A stretch of DNA of 64,000 nucleotides, taken from contig NZ_CP034791.1 of the NCBI RefSeq assembly GCF_003999255.1, positions 1,838,501-1,902,500 of the forward strand. Reading direction: 5' to 3'. Below, piece after piece: positions 17,237-27,416 of this stretch; the first letter of the stretch is position 1; every line of letters begins with the position of its first letter. The notes under the pieces were generated by a model, which was given only the letters and a program-made list of their open reading frames with translations, was not told where the DNA came from and searched no databases. Origin of the DNA: Caldicellulosiruptor changbaiensis. Its GTDB lineage: Bacteria > Bacillota > Thermoanaerobacteria > Caldicellulosiruptorales > Caldicellulosiruptoraceae. A program made the position numbers and the translations under genes.

Positions 17237-17385
17237 TAAACTTTTACCTCCTACATAGTATTGTATATTAATTCGCAAAAATTTTCTTCTAATATAGACT
17301 ATACAATTATTTGCGACTAAAAACTATTGATTTTTTAAACAAACTTTTCAAAAACCTTTTAGATAACATGTCTAAACTATCTTAC

Positions 17386-17424
17386 CAAAAACAAAGGCTG
17401 ATAAGGAGTTGTACCTTATCAGCC
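17386..17424 (-). terminator. Terminator after the GlsB-family gene
   Basis: Minus strand: GGCTGATAAGG and CCTTATCAGCC form an 11-bp perfect stem with a short loop, followed by TTTGTTTTT. It sits directly after the GlsB-family stop codon. Confidence 0.88.
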
Positions 17425-17432
17425 AATTGTTA

Positions 17433-17708
17433 CTATTGTTGTGATTTGGTTGCCTCTTCAGCACCTTTTCTAAACAGTCCTAACACAAAGATGAATATCG
17501 CAGCGCCAAGTATGGTTGGAATAATCGGAATTCCGGCTATAACAGGACCAAGTTTTCTGAAAAATGGGATATATGCTCCAATCCATGAACCAACAAGCCC
17601 TGCAATCATTGCTCCAATAAAACCACCTGGCATCTTGTACTTGGTTAGTGCATCACCAATATAACCTGCAATTGCTGCAACAATCAGGGTCATTATAAAT
17701 CCGAGCAT
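17433..17708 (-). CDS. GlsB/YeaQ/YmgE family small membrane protein
   Basis: A 91-residue glycine-rich hydrophobic protein with three membrane segments. The family pattern includes GYIGDAL, MPGGFIGAMIAGLVGSWIG and a final helix with LGAAIFIFVLGLF. These proteins are annotated 'transglycosylase-associated' and are linked to stress response, but no biochemical function is established. It is monocistronic, with an SD (AAAAAAGGGGGTC-type) before the ATG and a strong terminator after the stop. It is slightly longer than most members (about 80-85). Confidence 0.85.
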   Translation of the reverse strand: MLGFIMTLIVAAIAGYIGDALTKYKMPGGFIGAMIAGLVGSWIGAYIPFFRKLGPVIAGIPIIPTILGAAIFIFVLGLFRKGAEEATKSQQ

Positions 17709-17771
17709 CAGCTTTGACCCCCTTTTTTAAAATAGCACCTCTACTCTTTAGTATGATTACTTTTATCGAAT

Positions 17772-18407
17772 TTAATCACTTGATAATATTACCAATAATA
17801 CCCCATCTTCTACCTCAACAATTGCTTCATCTTCTATAATAACATTTGATACACCATAGGGATTGCCAAATTCCATGCTACCATCTTTTAGTTGATAATA
17901 CAAACCTTTAGTTGAGATACCTTTTACTGTTTTTGTATATGGTAGCAAAGATAGAATATGTCCTTTTTTTCCTTCTATTTTTATCTTGTCTTTTGTCATT
18001 GTAATGATATTATTATTATCAACAATAAGACCTTTTATATTGCGTTCAAGTAGATAATATAAAAGTGTGATGTTTGCCAGCACATGGTCAATCCTTCTTC
18101 CTGTGCAAGAAAGCATCACTATCTCATCAAAACCTCTTTCAACTAAGTACTCAACCGCAATCTGGGTATCAGTTTTGTCTTTTTCACGTGGAAATTCCAT
18201 AATTTTTACATTTCTACACCTAAAATATTCCAAAACATCTTTGTCAACAGAGTCAAAGTCGCCTAATATCAAGTCTGGCAAAAAACCATAGTTGTATGCA
18301 ACATTCGCGCCGCCGTCACAGCAAATAACAAAATTTGCCGTTTTTAAATATTCTTCATAAAAAGCCTTATCTTCCACACTGCCGTTTGATATAATAATCG
18401 CTCTCAT
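17772..18407 (-). CDS. thiN: Thiamine pyrophosphokinase
   Basis: About 211 residues matching the TPK family: RAIIISNGS start, VICCDGGANVAYNYG, LPDLILGDFDSVD and then the acidic DKTDTQIAVEY motif, followed by GRRIDHVLANI. It transfers pyrophosphate from ATP to thiamine to make TPP. The open frame starts six codons earlier, but AAAGGG is correctly spaced for the ATG at 18407. It is the last gene of the long minus-strand run, placed after polC with only about 30 bases between. No TPP riboswitch is seen. Confidence 0.92.
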   Translation of the reverse strand: MRAIIISNGSVEDKAFYEEYLKTANFVICCDGGANVAYNYGFLPDLILGDFDSVDKDVLEYFRCRNVKIMEFPREKDKTDTQIAVEYLVERGFDEIVMLSCTGRRIDHVLANITLLYYLLERNIKGLIVDNNNIITMTKDKIKIEGKKGHILSLLPYTKTVKGISTKGLYYQLKDGSMEFGNPYGVSNVIIEDEAIVEVEDGVLLVILSSD

Positions 18408-18438
18408 CTCAATATCCCTTTCCATATTTTTCCAAATT

Positions 18439-21400
18439 TTAGAAGAAACTTAGCTGGCTTGTCTGAGGTAAATCCTTTAAAACCTTGTACTGTGTCAATA
18501 TCTCAATTACCTGTTTATTTAGTTTTGCTCTTCTCTGAAGGTCATCAATGGACAAAAATTTTCCTTCCTTTCTTGCCTCAACAATATTTCGTGCAGCAGC
18601 AATTCCAACGTTCGGCAAGGCATTAAATGGAATCAAAAGTCCCCCATCTTTTATTATAAACTTTTCTGCATCTGATTCGTTCAAATCAACAGGATAAAAC
18701 TTAAGACCTCTTGCTAACATCTCATTTGCTATCTCAAGCACTGTCAGAAGGTTTTTGTCCTTTTGAGATAGGGTATTCATTCTATTCTCCATGTCTCTTA
18801 TCTTTTGTCTTATGAACTCTCTTCCCTTTAATATGGTTGCATAATCAAAGTCATCTGCTCTGACTGTGAAGTATGTTGCATAGAAAGCTTCTTTATAATG
18901 AACCTTAAAGTAGGCAATCCTAAATGCCATCATGACATAAGCAGCAGCGTGAGCCTTTGGAAACATGTATGTGATTTTCTTACAGCTTTCTATATACCAC
19001 TCTGGCACACCGTAGCTTCTCAAAAGCTCTTCGTCTTCTGGTTTTAAACCCTTCCCTTTTCGAACATCCTCCATTATTCTAAAACTGTCTTTCGGCGGAA
19101 CACCTTTTTGAATAAGGTATAGCATTATGTCATCACGAGTGGAGATTACCTCTTTTAACGTTGCAATGCCGTTTCTGACAAGGTCCTGTGCGTTATTTGT
19201 CCACACATTTGTTCCATGGGAAAGCCCTGATATTCTAACAAGCTCAGCAAACGACTTTGGTTTTGTCTCTATCAGCATCTGTCTTACAAATCTTGTCCCA
19301 AATTCTGGTATGCCAAAAGTCCCAACTTCACAGTCAATATCCTCAGGAGAAATTCCAAGCGCTTCTGTACTTGTAAAGATTGACAAAGTGGCTTTGTCAT
19401 CAAGTGGGATTGATCGCGGGTCAACTCCCGTTAAGTCCTGAAGCATTCTTATAACTGTAGGGTCGTCATGACCAAGTATATCAAGCTTTAATAATCTTCC
19501 AGAGATTGCATGATAGTCAAAGTGGGTTGTAATTACACTTTTGTCCTCGCTATCTGCAGGATGCTGAATTGGTGTAAAGTCGAAAATCTCTTTGTCTTTT
19601 GGAACAATCATAAGCCCACCTGGGTGCTGGCCTGTTGTACGTTTAACACCTGTGCAGCCCTGCGAAAGTCTTAAAACCTCTGCCGGGTGCAAGCTCAGTC
19701 CTTTTTCCTCTGCATACTTTGTAACAAACCCATGTGCAGTCTTTTCAGCAACAGTTGAGATTGTACCTGCTCTGAAAACATAACCCTGTCCAAAAAGATC
19801 TTCTGTGAACTTATGTGCAATGGGCTGATACTCACCTGAGAAGTTCAAATCTATATCAGGTTCTTTGTCACCATCAAAACCTAAAAAAGTCTCAAATGGT
19901 ATATCATGTCCGTCTTTTCTAAGTTTTGTACCACACCTTGGACAGTCTTTGTCCTCAAGGTCATAACCACAGCCAACTGTTCCATCTGTCACAAACTCAG
20001 AATACTTACAGTTTGGACAAACATAGTGCGGTGGCAGTGGATTTACCTCTGTAATTCCACACATCGTAGCAACAAGTGATGAACCAACAGAACCACGTGA
20101 ACCAACCAAGTATCCATCTGACAACGACTTTGACACAAGCTTTTGCGCAATCAAATACATCACAGCAAACCCATTTTTTATGATAGAATTTAGCTCTTTT
20201 TCAAGTCTCTGCTTAACAATCTCCGGAAGCGGTTCTCCATATATCTCATGAGCTCTTTTCATTGTCATGTTGTAAATCTCTTCTTCAGCGCCTTCAATCT
20301 TTGGCGGGAATGTCTCATCAGGTATTGGTTTTACATCCTCTATCATATCAGCAATTTTGTTGGTGTTCTCAACAACAACCTCATAGGCTGCTTCTTTGCC
20401 AAGGTATTCAAACTCTTTTAACATCTCATCAGTTGTCCTAAAGTACAAGTAAGGATCATTTTCTACATCATTATATCCCTGGTTGTGCTTTAGAATTTGC
20501 CGCAAGATTCTCTGATGAGGATGGCAATAATGTGCATCAGATGTTGCAACAACTAACTTGTTCACTTTTTTCCCAAGTTGATATATCTTTTTGTTGATTT
20601 GTCTGAGCTGCTCTTCATCTTTTAAATATCCTTCTCTAATCAAAAAAGAGTTATTCTCAACAGGCATAATCTCAAGAAAATCGTAAAGTGATGCTATCTT
20701 CTCAAGCTCCTCATCGCTTTTCCCTTCCATAATCGCCCTGAAAATTTCTCCTGACTCACATGCGCTTCCTAAAATAAGACCATCTTTCAGCTGTATTAAG
20801 ACACTTTTGGGAATTCTTGGACGTTTATAAAAATACTCAAGATGAGAATATGAAACAAGCTTATAGAGGTTCTTGAGCCCCTGCTGATTTTTTACAAGTA
20901 TTGTGGCATGGTAGCTATGCGATTTCAAATCTGCTTTTGTATTTGTCTCAATAGCATTAAGTTCTTTTAAATACTTATATCCTCGACTTTTTAATTTTTC
21001 AATCAGGCTTATAAAGATTTTTGCAGTAGTTTCAGCGTCAGAGTCTGCTCTGTGATGATGTTTAAGTTCAATATTTAGAAATTCTGCCACTTTGTTTAAC
21101 TTATGCGAAGACAAATCTGTAAGCACCCTTCTTGAAAGCTCTAATGTATCTATATATGTATAGTCAAAGATAAGACCACATTCTTGATAAGATCTCTTCA
21201 AAAATCCAATGTCAAATTGTGCATTGTGTGCAACCAAAATGGCCCCACTGCAGAACTTCTCAAATTCCAGTATAGCATCTGAAAGCTTTGGAGCACTATC
21301 TACCATATTCTGGTAAATGCCTGTTAGTTCAGATATTCTAATAGGAATCTTTCCTTCTGGGTCCACAAATGTTGAAAATCTATCAACAATCTCGCCGTTT

Positions 21401-22647
21401 TCTATCTTCACAGCTCCAATCTCAATTATCCTGTCTTTTTGGTTGTCAAAACCTGTTGTCTCAATATCAACAACTACGAAAGTAGTGTCTAAGCTCTGGT
21501 TTTCTTTCGGATTATATACAACAGGTACACCGTCGTCAATCAGATAGCATTCCATTCCATATATAACCTTAACACCTTCACTTTTACTCACTTCCTGGGC
21601 TTCTGGGAATGCTTGTACAACACCATGGTCAGTAATTGCAATTGCCCTGTGTCCCCACTTTGCAGCAGTCTTTATAAGCTCTTCTGCTGAACACACAGCA
21701 TCCATAGTAGACATCTTTGTGTGGGCGTGAAGTTCTACCCTTTTTACCTCAGCTGTGTCAAGCCTTTCAGGTTTCACAGCTCTGTTTACATTCTTAGCGT
21801 TTACAACAATTGCCTTTTCGAACTCATCAAACTCAACGTTTCCTTCAACTTTTATATAATCTCCCACAGAAATTGAAGTTGGGATATTGTCTTTTTTGGC
21901 AACAATTTTGACATAAGTAGAGGTGTTGTAGTCTGTGACATACAGTTTGTAAACGAGTATATTCTGGTTTTTTGTCTCTTTTATCTCAATATTGAAAACT
22001 TCACCCTCAATTATACACTTGCTGCCTACCTTTATTAAAGAAATAGGAGTTATTTCTTCTTTTTCGTTAATTCTTTTGCCAAAGATGACATCTGGATCTT
22101 GCTGAATATCTTTTTTATCGGCTTCTTTCGCTTCCTTTTCCTTTCTCTTCTCTTCAGACTCTTTCAAATAGCTTTCAATTTCACTATCAAAGTCAAAGTG
22201 AATATAAAAGTCTTTAATCCTAAACTCAACATCACACTTGCAGCCAAACTCTTCACTTAAAATATTCTTGACAAGCACATCTAACCTTCTTTCAAGCATT
22301 ATGTCTCTAATCCCATTAGGAACTAAAAATACGAGCTTGTCATCTTCTAAAGTAATCTCGCACTCTTTCAAGAATGCTTTGAGCCCATTGCATTTTTTTG
22401 ATATCTTATAGACCAAAAACCATTTGTGTTTCTGTAAAAGTTCTTTTATATTCGCAACCTTGTTATTCAGAAGTTTAACCTCTACATCTTCGCAAATATC
22501 CAAGGAATTTTTGAATCTACTTTCAAGTTCAATTAAATTTATTTCATCTAACCCCTCAATATCATCAATGTATATTTTCAGACACTTATTCGCTTTGTCA
22601 AACTCAACCTTGACAGGTTTGAGTGGTAAATAAGCTACCTCACTCAT
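18439..22647 (-). CDS. polC: DNA polymerase III PolC-type alpha subunit
   Basis: At 1402 residues it is close to the Bacillus enzyme. Order of domains: N-terminal region, OB fold (about 210-300), PHP part starting 'VELHAHTKMSTMDAVCS', DEDDh 3'-5' exonuclease inserted in PHP (about 390-560, with VVVDIETTG), the rest of PHP, then the polymerase core with the PolC zinc finger CPNCKY...CGYDLEDKDCPRCG and the catalytic PDIDLNFS. It is the replicative polymerase of low-GC Gram-positives. Its start overlaps the upstream glycosyltransferase stop (ATGA). It ends in the C-terminal TSQLSFF, similar to the beta-clamp-binding QLSLF peptide. Confidence 0.97.
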   Translation of the reverse strand: MSEVAYLPLKPVKVEFDKANKCLKIYIDDIEGLDEINLIELESRFKNSLDICEDVEVKLLNNKVANIKELLQKHKWFLVYKISKKCNGLKAFLKECEITLEDDKLVFLVPNGIRDIMLERRLDVLVKNILSEEFGCKCDVEFRIKDFYIHFDFDSEIESYLKESEEKRKEKEAKEADKKDIQQDPDVIFGKRINEKEEITPISLIKVGSKCIIEGEVFNIEIKETKNQNILVYKLYVTDYNTSTYVKIVAKKDNIPTSISVGDYIKVEGNVEFDEFEKAIVVNAKNVNRAVKPERLDTAEVKRVELHAHTKMSTMDAVCSAEELIKTAAKWGHRAIAITDHGVVQAFPEAQEVSKSEGVKVIYGMECYLIDDGVPVVYNPKENQSLDTTFVVVDIETTGFDNQKDRIIEIGAVKIENGEIVDRFSTFVDPEGKIPIRISELTGIYQNMVDSAPKLSDAILEFEKFCSGAILVAHNAQFDIGFLKRSYQECGLIFDYTYIDTLELSRRVLTDLSSHKLNKVAEFLNIELKHHHRADSDAETTAKIFISLIEKLKSRGYKYLKELNAIETNTKADLKSHSYHATILVKNQQGLKNLYKLVSYSHLEYFYKRPRIPKSVLIQLKDGLILGSACESGEIFRAIMEGKSDEELEKIASLYDFLEIMPVENNSFLIREGYLKDEEQLRQINKKIYQLGKKVNKLVVATSDAHYCHPHQRILRQILKHNQGYNDVENDPYLYFRTTDEMLKEFEYLGKEAAYEVVVENTNKIADMIEDVKPIPDETFPPKIEGAEEEIYNMTMKRAHEIYGEPLPEIVKQRLEKELNSIIKNGFAVMYLIAQKLVSKSLSDGYLVGSRGSVGSSLVATMCGITEVNPLPPHYVCPNCKYSEFVTDGTVGCGYDLEDKDCPRCGTKLRKDGHDIPFETFLGFDGDKEPDIDLNFSGEYQPIAHKFTEDLFGQGYVFRAGTISTVAEKTAHGFVTKYAEEKGLSLHPAEVLRLSQGCTGVKRTTGQHPGGLMIVPKDKEIFDFTPIQHPADSEDKSVITTHFDYHAISGRLLKLDILGHDDPTVIRMLQDLTGVDPRSIPLDDKATLSIFTSTEALGISPEDIDCEVGTFGIPEFGTRFVRQMLIETKPKSFAELVRISGLSHGTNVWTNNAQDLVRNGIATLKEVISTRDDIMLYLIQKGVPPKDSFRIMEDVRKGKGLKPEDEELLRSYGVPEWYIESCKKITYMFPKAHAAAYVMMAFRIAYFKVHYKEAFYATYFTVRADDFDYATILKGREFIRQKIRDMENRMNTLSQKDKNLLTVLEIANEMLARGLKFYPVDLNESDAEKFIIKDGGLLIPFNALPNVGIAAARNIVEARKEGKFLSIDDLQRRAKLNKQVIEILTQYKVLKDLPQTSQLSFF

Positions 22648-23312
22648 GCCTCATCCCTACTTTTTTTGAGATTGACGTATCCTTTAATTATTTCTCTATA
22701 CATCTTCATTCTGTGCTGAGCACCTTTGAAAAATCCCAGCTTTTCCTCTTTCATAACATGGGAAACATGTGGCAGTTCAACTGTCAAAACTCTTAAGTTC
22801 AGTTTTTTTGCATATTCTGTCAAGATAATCTCAATTGCATAGCCCAAATCTTTAATGTCTTTTCTTGATTCTAATATCTTATCAAAAACCCATCTTTTTA
22901 TTGATCTTTGACCAGACAAAAAGGGTGAAATCTTCTGAGCTAAATCTGTAGAAAACCTGCCTTCAGAAAATATCCCTATTGTCATATCAGCTTTATCTTC
23001 TAAAACAGGTAAAATAAGGTTTTGAACATCTTCAACCTTGAGATTTATAAGGTCAGCATCAAGCATTAAAACTATGTCACTTTGAGTATTTTCAACACCG
23101 TAGAAGATCGCATAGCTTTTACCCATATTTTGGTAAAGTTTCAAAACATGTGCGCCCTTTTCTTTTGCAACCTCTGCTGTCTTGTCCTCAGAGCCATCGT
23201 CTATCACATAAATTTCATCAACAAGCTTGCATTTTTTCACAACCTCTATAACCGACCCTATCCTTTTTTCTTCATTGTACGCAGGAATCAAACAAACAAC
23301 TTTATTATTCAT
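22644..23312 (-). CDS. Family 2 glycosyltransferase
   Basis: About 222 residues with a GT-A core: VVCLIPAYNEEKRIGSVI, then VIDDGSEDKT, MGKSYAIFYG and the DxD motif in LMLDADLI. The C-terminal part (LRVLTVELPHVSHVMK...) is cytosolic, with no clear membrane segment. The closest type is dolichyl-phosphate mannose synthase-like or glucosyl-3-phosphoglycerate synthase-like enzymes; the substrate is unknown. It is inserted between ispG and polC, overlapping polC by four bases. Of two adjacent ATG codons, the second has better spacing to GAGGTG. Confidence 0.78.
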   Translation of the reverse strand: MNNKVVCLIPAYNEEKRIGSVIEVVKKCKLVDEIYVIDDGSEDKTAEVAKEKGAHVLKLYQNMGKSYAIFYGVENTQSDIVLMLDADLINLKVEDVQNLILPVLEDKADMTIGIFSEGRFSTDLAQKISPFLSGQRSIKRWVFDKILESRKDIKDLGYAIEIILTEYAKKLNLRVLTVELPHVSHVMKEEKLGFFKGAQHRMKMYREIIKGYVNLKKSRDEA

Positions 23313-23331
23313 CATTTCACCTCATGTTTTA

Positions 23332-24375
23332 TCAAAGAGAATAAATCTCTCGTATCAGCTCATCAACAAGATCATCTTCTTTTACCTTCTTTACAATCTT
23401 TCCTTTTTTAAACAAAAGTCCTTCTCCAATGCCGCAGGCAATTCCAATATCAGCTTCTTTTGCCTCACCAGGACCGTTTACTGCACAGCCCATTATTGCA
23501 ATGCTAATGTCTAAATCCAAATTTCCAATTCTCTTTTCAACCTCATTTGCAATCTTGATTAAATCTACGTTACACCTTGCGCAAGTTGGGCATGAGATTA
23601 TATTTACACCCTTTTTTAATTTTAACCCCTTTAGAATCTCTTTTGCAACAGTTACCTCTTTTTCAGGATCATCGGTAAGAGACACCCTTATTGTGTCTCC
23701 AATACCTTGAAGAAGCAGATGGCCAATTGCAATACTTGACTTTACACACCCTGCAATAAATGTCCCTGCTTCTGTAAGCCCAACGTGAAGTGGATAGCTT
23801 GTCCTTCTTGACAAAATTTCATAGCTTTTGATAGTTGTCAAAACGTCAGATGACTTTACAGATATTACAATATTGTCAAACTCAAAACTTTCCAAAAGCC
23901 TTACCTGGCTGAGGGCTGCCTCAACAATTGCTTCAGGCGTTGGTGACTTGTATTTTTCCAATATCTCTTTTGGGAGAGAGCCTGAGTTTGCCCCAACTCT
24001 GATAGGAATACCATACCTTTTGGCTTCATCAACTATTTTCTTTACCTTTTCAGGTCCTCCAATATTACCAGGGTTAATCCTTATCTTATCAGCTCCATTG
24101 TAAATAGCTTCAAGTGCAAGTTTATAATCAAAATGAATATCAGCAACAATCGGAATATGAATCTTAGCCTTGATTTTTTCAATAGCTTTTGCACTTTCCA
24201 TATCAGGTATTGCAACTCTTATTATTTCGCAGCCCAAACTTTCAAGTCTGAGTATCTGCTCAACTGTCTTTTCAACATCTTTTGTCTTTGTATTTGTCAT
24301 TGACTGAATCCTAATTGGCTCACCGCCACCAATATAAAGATTGCCTATCTTTATTTTTTTTGTCAAACATGTCAC
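23332..24375 (-). CDS. ispG: 4-hydroxy-3-methylbut-2-enyl diphosphate synthase
   Basis: A 347-residue protein of the short bacterial IspG type. It has PIRIQSMTNTKTKDV near the start, RINPGNIGGPEKV, and the three-cysteine [4Fe-4S] site in SCPTCARC plus MGCAVNGPGEAKEADIGIA. It converts MEcPP to HMBPP in the MEP isoprenoid pathway. It sits with dxr, giving two MEP enzymes in one operon, with uppS and cdsA using downstream products. Its start overlaps the rseP stop by four bases. Confidence 0.96.
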   Translation of the reverse strand: MTCLTKKIKIGNLYIGGGEPIRIQSMTNTKTKDVEKTVEQILRLESLGCEIIRVAIPDMESAKAIEKIKAKIHIPIVADIHFDYKLALEAIYNGADKIRINPGNIGGPEKVKKIVDEAKRYGIPIRVGANSGSLPKEILEKYKSPTPEAIVEAALSQVRLLESFEFDNIVISVKSSDVLTTIKSYEILSRRTSYPLHVGLTEAGTFIAGCVKSSIAIGHLLLQGIGDTIRVSLTDDPEKEVTVAKEILKGLKLKKGVNIISCPTCARCNVDLIKIANEVEKRIGNLDLDISIAIMGCAVNGPGEAKEADIGIACGIGEGLLFKKGKIVKKVKEDDLVDELIREIYSL

Positions 24376-25424
24376 CTTCCGGGCATTATGATGTTTTTGA
24401 TATCATTGAAAGTGACAATTACAAGTAGTAAAAGGAGCAGCACAAACCCAATTGTATGAATCAGCGCTTCCTTTTCCCTGTTAAATGGCCTTCCCACTAC
24501 TGCTTCGTATAAATAAAACACAAGTCTGCTTCCGTCAAGCGCAGGGAACGGAATGAGGTTTATAACACCAAGGTTTACTGAAATGAGCTGCATAAGCCAC
24601 AAAATGTTTAAAAGCCCGCTTATAAAGTTTTGCTTAAACCCAGCATTTGCCGCCTGCCCAATTGCTTTTACTATTCCAACAGGTCCCATTACCTCAGACC
24701 CAGATACCTTGCCCGACAATATTAAAACAACTCCATAAATAGTCTCCTTAATCTCAGCATATGTGGCAAATATGCTATAATAGACGCTATTTAAAAAATT
24801 CTTCTGTGAAATTTTGGGTGATATACCTATTCGCTTTGACTTTGTATTAGGATCATATTTTGGAGTAACAAAGAAACTGTATTCCTGACCATCTCTTAAA
24901 ACTTTAACTTCAAGAGGTTTGTCTTTGTAGAGCATATTATGAACTGCTAAATAGAAGCTTACCTGGTCCCATACAAATACACGATTGCCATCAAGTTCAA
25001 TTATTCTATCTCCTGGTTTTATTCCTACTTGATATGCAGGCATAGTAGGCTCAACTTTACCAATTATATTTGTTCCAAAACCAACAAAATAGCCTATACC
25101 CATCATGATGACAATTGCAAGGACAAAATTCATCAATGGACCCATTAACACCATCAAAATTCTCTTATGAACTTTTGCTTTATTTAGTGCACGTGGATGG
25201 TCTACTTCCTGGTCCTCACCAAGAGGTCTTACATAGCCGCCTATTAAAAAAGCTCTTACAGAATATTCTGTCTCTTTACCTTTGATGCTAAAAATCTTTG
25301 GACCAAACCCAATGGCAAACTCTTCTACAAGTACTCTTGATAATTTGCAAACAATAAAATGACCAAATTCATGAATAAGTATCACAATTGTGAGGACAAT
25401 TAAAGCTATCAAAAGATTTATCAA
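24372..25424 (-). CDS. rseP: Site-2 zinc metalloprotease RseP/RasP
   Basis: A 350-residue polytopic protease. HEFGH in the first helix supplies two zinc histidines and the glutamate; a PDZ domain follows (about 120-200, GKVEPTMPAYQVGIKPGDRI), and LIPFPALDGSRL gives the third ligand. It cuts anti-sigma factors and signal peptides within the membrane. Gene order dxr-rseP-ispG is conserved in Firmicutes. Four-base overlaps on both sides indicate one transcript with translational coupling. SpoIVFB is the other family possibility but is much shorter. Confidence 0.93.
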   Translation of the reverse strand: MINLLIALIVLTIVILIHEFGHFIVCKLSRVLVEEFAIGFGPKIFSIKGKETEYSVRAFLIGGYVRPLGEDQEVDHPRALNKAKVHKRILMVLMGPLMNFVLAIVIMMGIGYFVGFGTNIIGKVEPTMPAYQVGIKPGDRIIELDGNRVFVWDQVSFYLAVHNMLYKDKPLEVKVLRDGQEYSFFVTPKYDPNTKSKRIGISPKISQKNFLNSVYYSIFATYAEIKETIYGVVLILSGKVSGSEVMGPVGIVKAIGQAANAGFKQNFISGLLNILWLMQLISVNLGVINLIPFPALDGSRLVFYLYEAVVGRPFNREKEALIHTIGFVLLLLLLVIVTFNDIKNIIMPGR

Positions 25425-26587
25425 GACATCTCACCTTCCACTATTTTTTTGAGTTCCATCCTTGCTATTTTATCAACCTCTAAGATGTCCTCAATTGAAT
25501 TGATTTGTTGTGGCCTGTGGTTCTCAACAACCTTTGCTACATAATTCATCATATCAACAAATGTTATCTTCCCCTCCAAGAAAAATTTAACTGCTTCTTC
25601 GTCAGCCGCATTTAAAACAACTGGATAACTTTCCCCTTTTTGTGCACAATCATATGCGAGCTTGAGCAAAAAGAATGTCTCAAAATCAGGCTCTTCAAAT
25701 GTAAGCTGCTTTAATTTGCTAAAGTCAAGAGGCTCTATTAAACAGATACCCCTTTTGGGATATGTTAAACTGTATTCAATTGGAAGTCGCATATCTGGAT
25801 TTGAAATCTGAGCTTTTACAGATCCATCAACAAACTCCACCATTGAATGTATAATACTTTGGGGATGTATTACAACATCAATCTCATCAGTTTTTTTGTC
25901 AAAGAAAAACATTGCTTCAATAACTTCAAAACCCTTGTTAATTAGCGTTGCAGAATCAACTGTTATTTTTTTCCCCATTCTCCATGTAGGATGCGAAAGC
26001 ACATCTTCTATTTTGACATTTTTTAGTTGGTCTAATTTTTTACCTCTAAATGGTCCGCCTGAGGCTGTCAATATTATTCTTCTGACATCCTTTTTATCCT
26101 CACCCACAAGACACTGAAAGATTGCACTGTGCTCTGAGTCAACAGGAATTAAAACATAGTCTTGGTAGATACTTGATTTATCCTTGATTATCTCTTTTAT
26201 GATTTTTCCGCCAACAACAAGTGTCTCTTTGTTAGCAAGTGCAACCTTTTTACCTGCTTTTATTGCTTCAATGGTTGGAACTAACCCCGATATTCCCACT
26301 AATGCGTTTACAATAAGGTCAGCATTTTCATAAGTTGCAAGCTCAATCAGTCCTTTTTGACCTGCTACAACTATCTTGTCAGGAAATTGCTCTTTTAAAA
26401 TAGAATAATTCCTATCATCACCTATGCAAAGAATCTCAGGATTCAGCTCTTTTGCTTGTGATATAAGCATTCCAATATTCTGATATGCAGAAAGTCCTAC
26501 CACATTTATTCCTAACCTTTTTGCAACATCTATTGCTTGACGTCCAATTGAACCAGTTGACCCTAAGATGCAAATCCTTTTTGTCAT
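25421..26587 (-). CDS. dxr: 1-deoxy-D-xylulose 5-phosphate reductoisomerase
   Basis: About 388 residues with the NADPH site GSTGSIGRQ, NKETLVVGG, the metal and substrate motif VDSEHSAIFQC, SGGPFRG and the flexible loop SHPTWRMGKKITVDSATL-type region. It makes MEP from DXP. ATG 26587 is preferred because AAAGGAGCGAAGG precedes it; the frame would otherwise start 10 codons earlier. It overlaps rseP by four bases at its 3' end. Confidence 0.96.
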   Translation of the reverse strand: MTKRICILGSTGSIGRQAIDVAKRLGINVVGLSAYQNIGMLISQAKELNPEILCIGDDRNYSILKEQFPDKIVVAGQKGLIELATYENADLIVNALVGISGLVPTIEAIKAGKKVALANKETLVVGGKIIKEIIKDKSSIYQDYVLIPVDSEHSAIFQCLVGEDKKDVRRIILTASGGPFRGKKLDQLKNVKIEDVLSHPTWRMGKKITVDSATLINKGFEVIEAMFFFDKKTDEIDVVIHPQSIIHSMVEFVDGSVKAQISNPDMRLPIEYSLTYPKRGICLIEPLDFSKLKQLTFEEPDFETFFLLKLAYDCAQKGESYPVVLNAADEEAVKFFLEGKITFVDMMNYVAKVVENHRPQQINSIEDILEVDKIARMELKKIVEGEMS

Positions 26588-26613
26588 ATCCTTCGCTCCT
26601 TTAAAAAGTAGTA

Positions 26614-27399
26614 TCAAAATATTCCTATCTTAGCAAGAAGATATATTACTGGTGCAACCATTATCAAGCTGTCAAACCTATCAAGAACACCACCATGTCC
26701 CGGTAAAATATAGCCAAAGTCTTTTTTGTTCTGCTCTCTTTTTAGCATAGAAGCAAACAAATCACCCGTGTGAGCAATAACAGAAAGACTCCCACCTGCA
26801 ATCAAACCAGTTATAAAAACTTTAAAGTCAAACTTCGCGTAGCACAAAATACTTAAATAAAACCAAACGGCAATTATACCACCAATCATCCCACCAATAA
26901 ATCCTTCTAAGCTCTTTTTGGGACTTATACTGCTCCACATTCTTCGTTTGCCAAATGTTATACCAATAAAATACGCAAAAGTATCAGTTGCCCAGCATAC
27001 AAGATAAGGAAGCCAAATAAGTTTTTTGCCATTTTCAAAATTATAAAGGGAAACCAAAAAGAAAATAGGTAATACCACGTATATGAAGGAAAAAATAGAA
27101 TATACTATGCTCTTTGCTGCAACCTCATTTTTGAAACTCTCTATAAACGCAAATAAAAACAGAGTAATGAAGAGTATAAAAGTCTTCTGCGAAAAATCAA
27201 CTGGAATTATAAAAAAAATAATGCTCGCAAGCATGCTCAGATACATCATGTACTTTTCAATTTTATAAACTGACAAAAATTCATAAATCCCAACCACTGC
27301 GACAACAATTCCAAAAACTTTGAGTGGAATACCACCTAAGATATTTACTGCAGCAACTAAAGCTATACCCCAAATAGCTGTAATTATCCTTTGTTTCAT
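26614..27399 (-). CDS. cdsA: Phosphatidate cytidylyltransferase
   Basis: A 261-residue protein with about seven to eight membrane helices and the CDS signature near the C-terminus: KRMWSSISPKKSLEGFIGG, then SVIAHTGDLFASMLKR and GHGGVLDRFDSLI. It produces CDP-diacylglycerol for phospholipid synthesis. It lies between uppS and dxr, as in most Firmicutes. Spacing to uppS is 17 bases. Confidence 0.94.
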   Translation of the reverse strand: MKQRIITAIWGIALVAAVNILGGIPLKVFGIVVAVVGIYEFLSVYKIEKYMMYLSMLASIIFFIIPVDFSQKTFILFITLFLFAFIESFKNEVAAKSIVYSIFSFIYVVLPIFFLVSLYNFENGKKLIWLPYLVCWATDTFAYFIGITFGKRRMWSSISPKKSLEGFIGGMIGGIIAVWFYLSILCYAKFDFKVFITGLIAGGSLSVIAHTGDLFASMLKREQNKKDFGYILPGHGGVLDRFDSLIMVAPVIYLLAKIGIF

Positions 27400-27416
27400 A
27401 ATCTTTCCTCCACAAG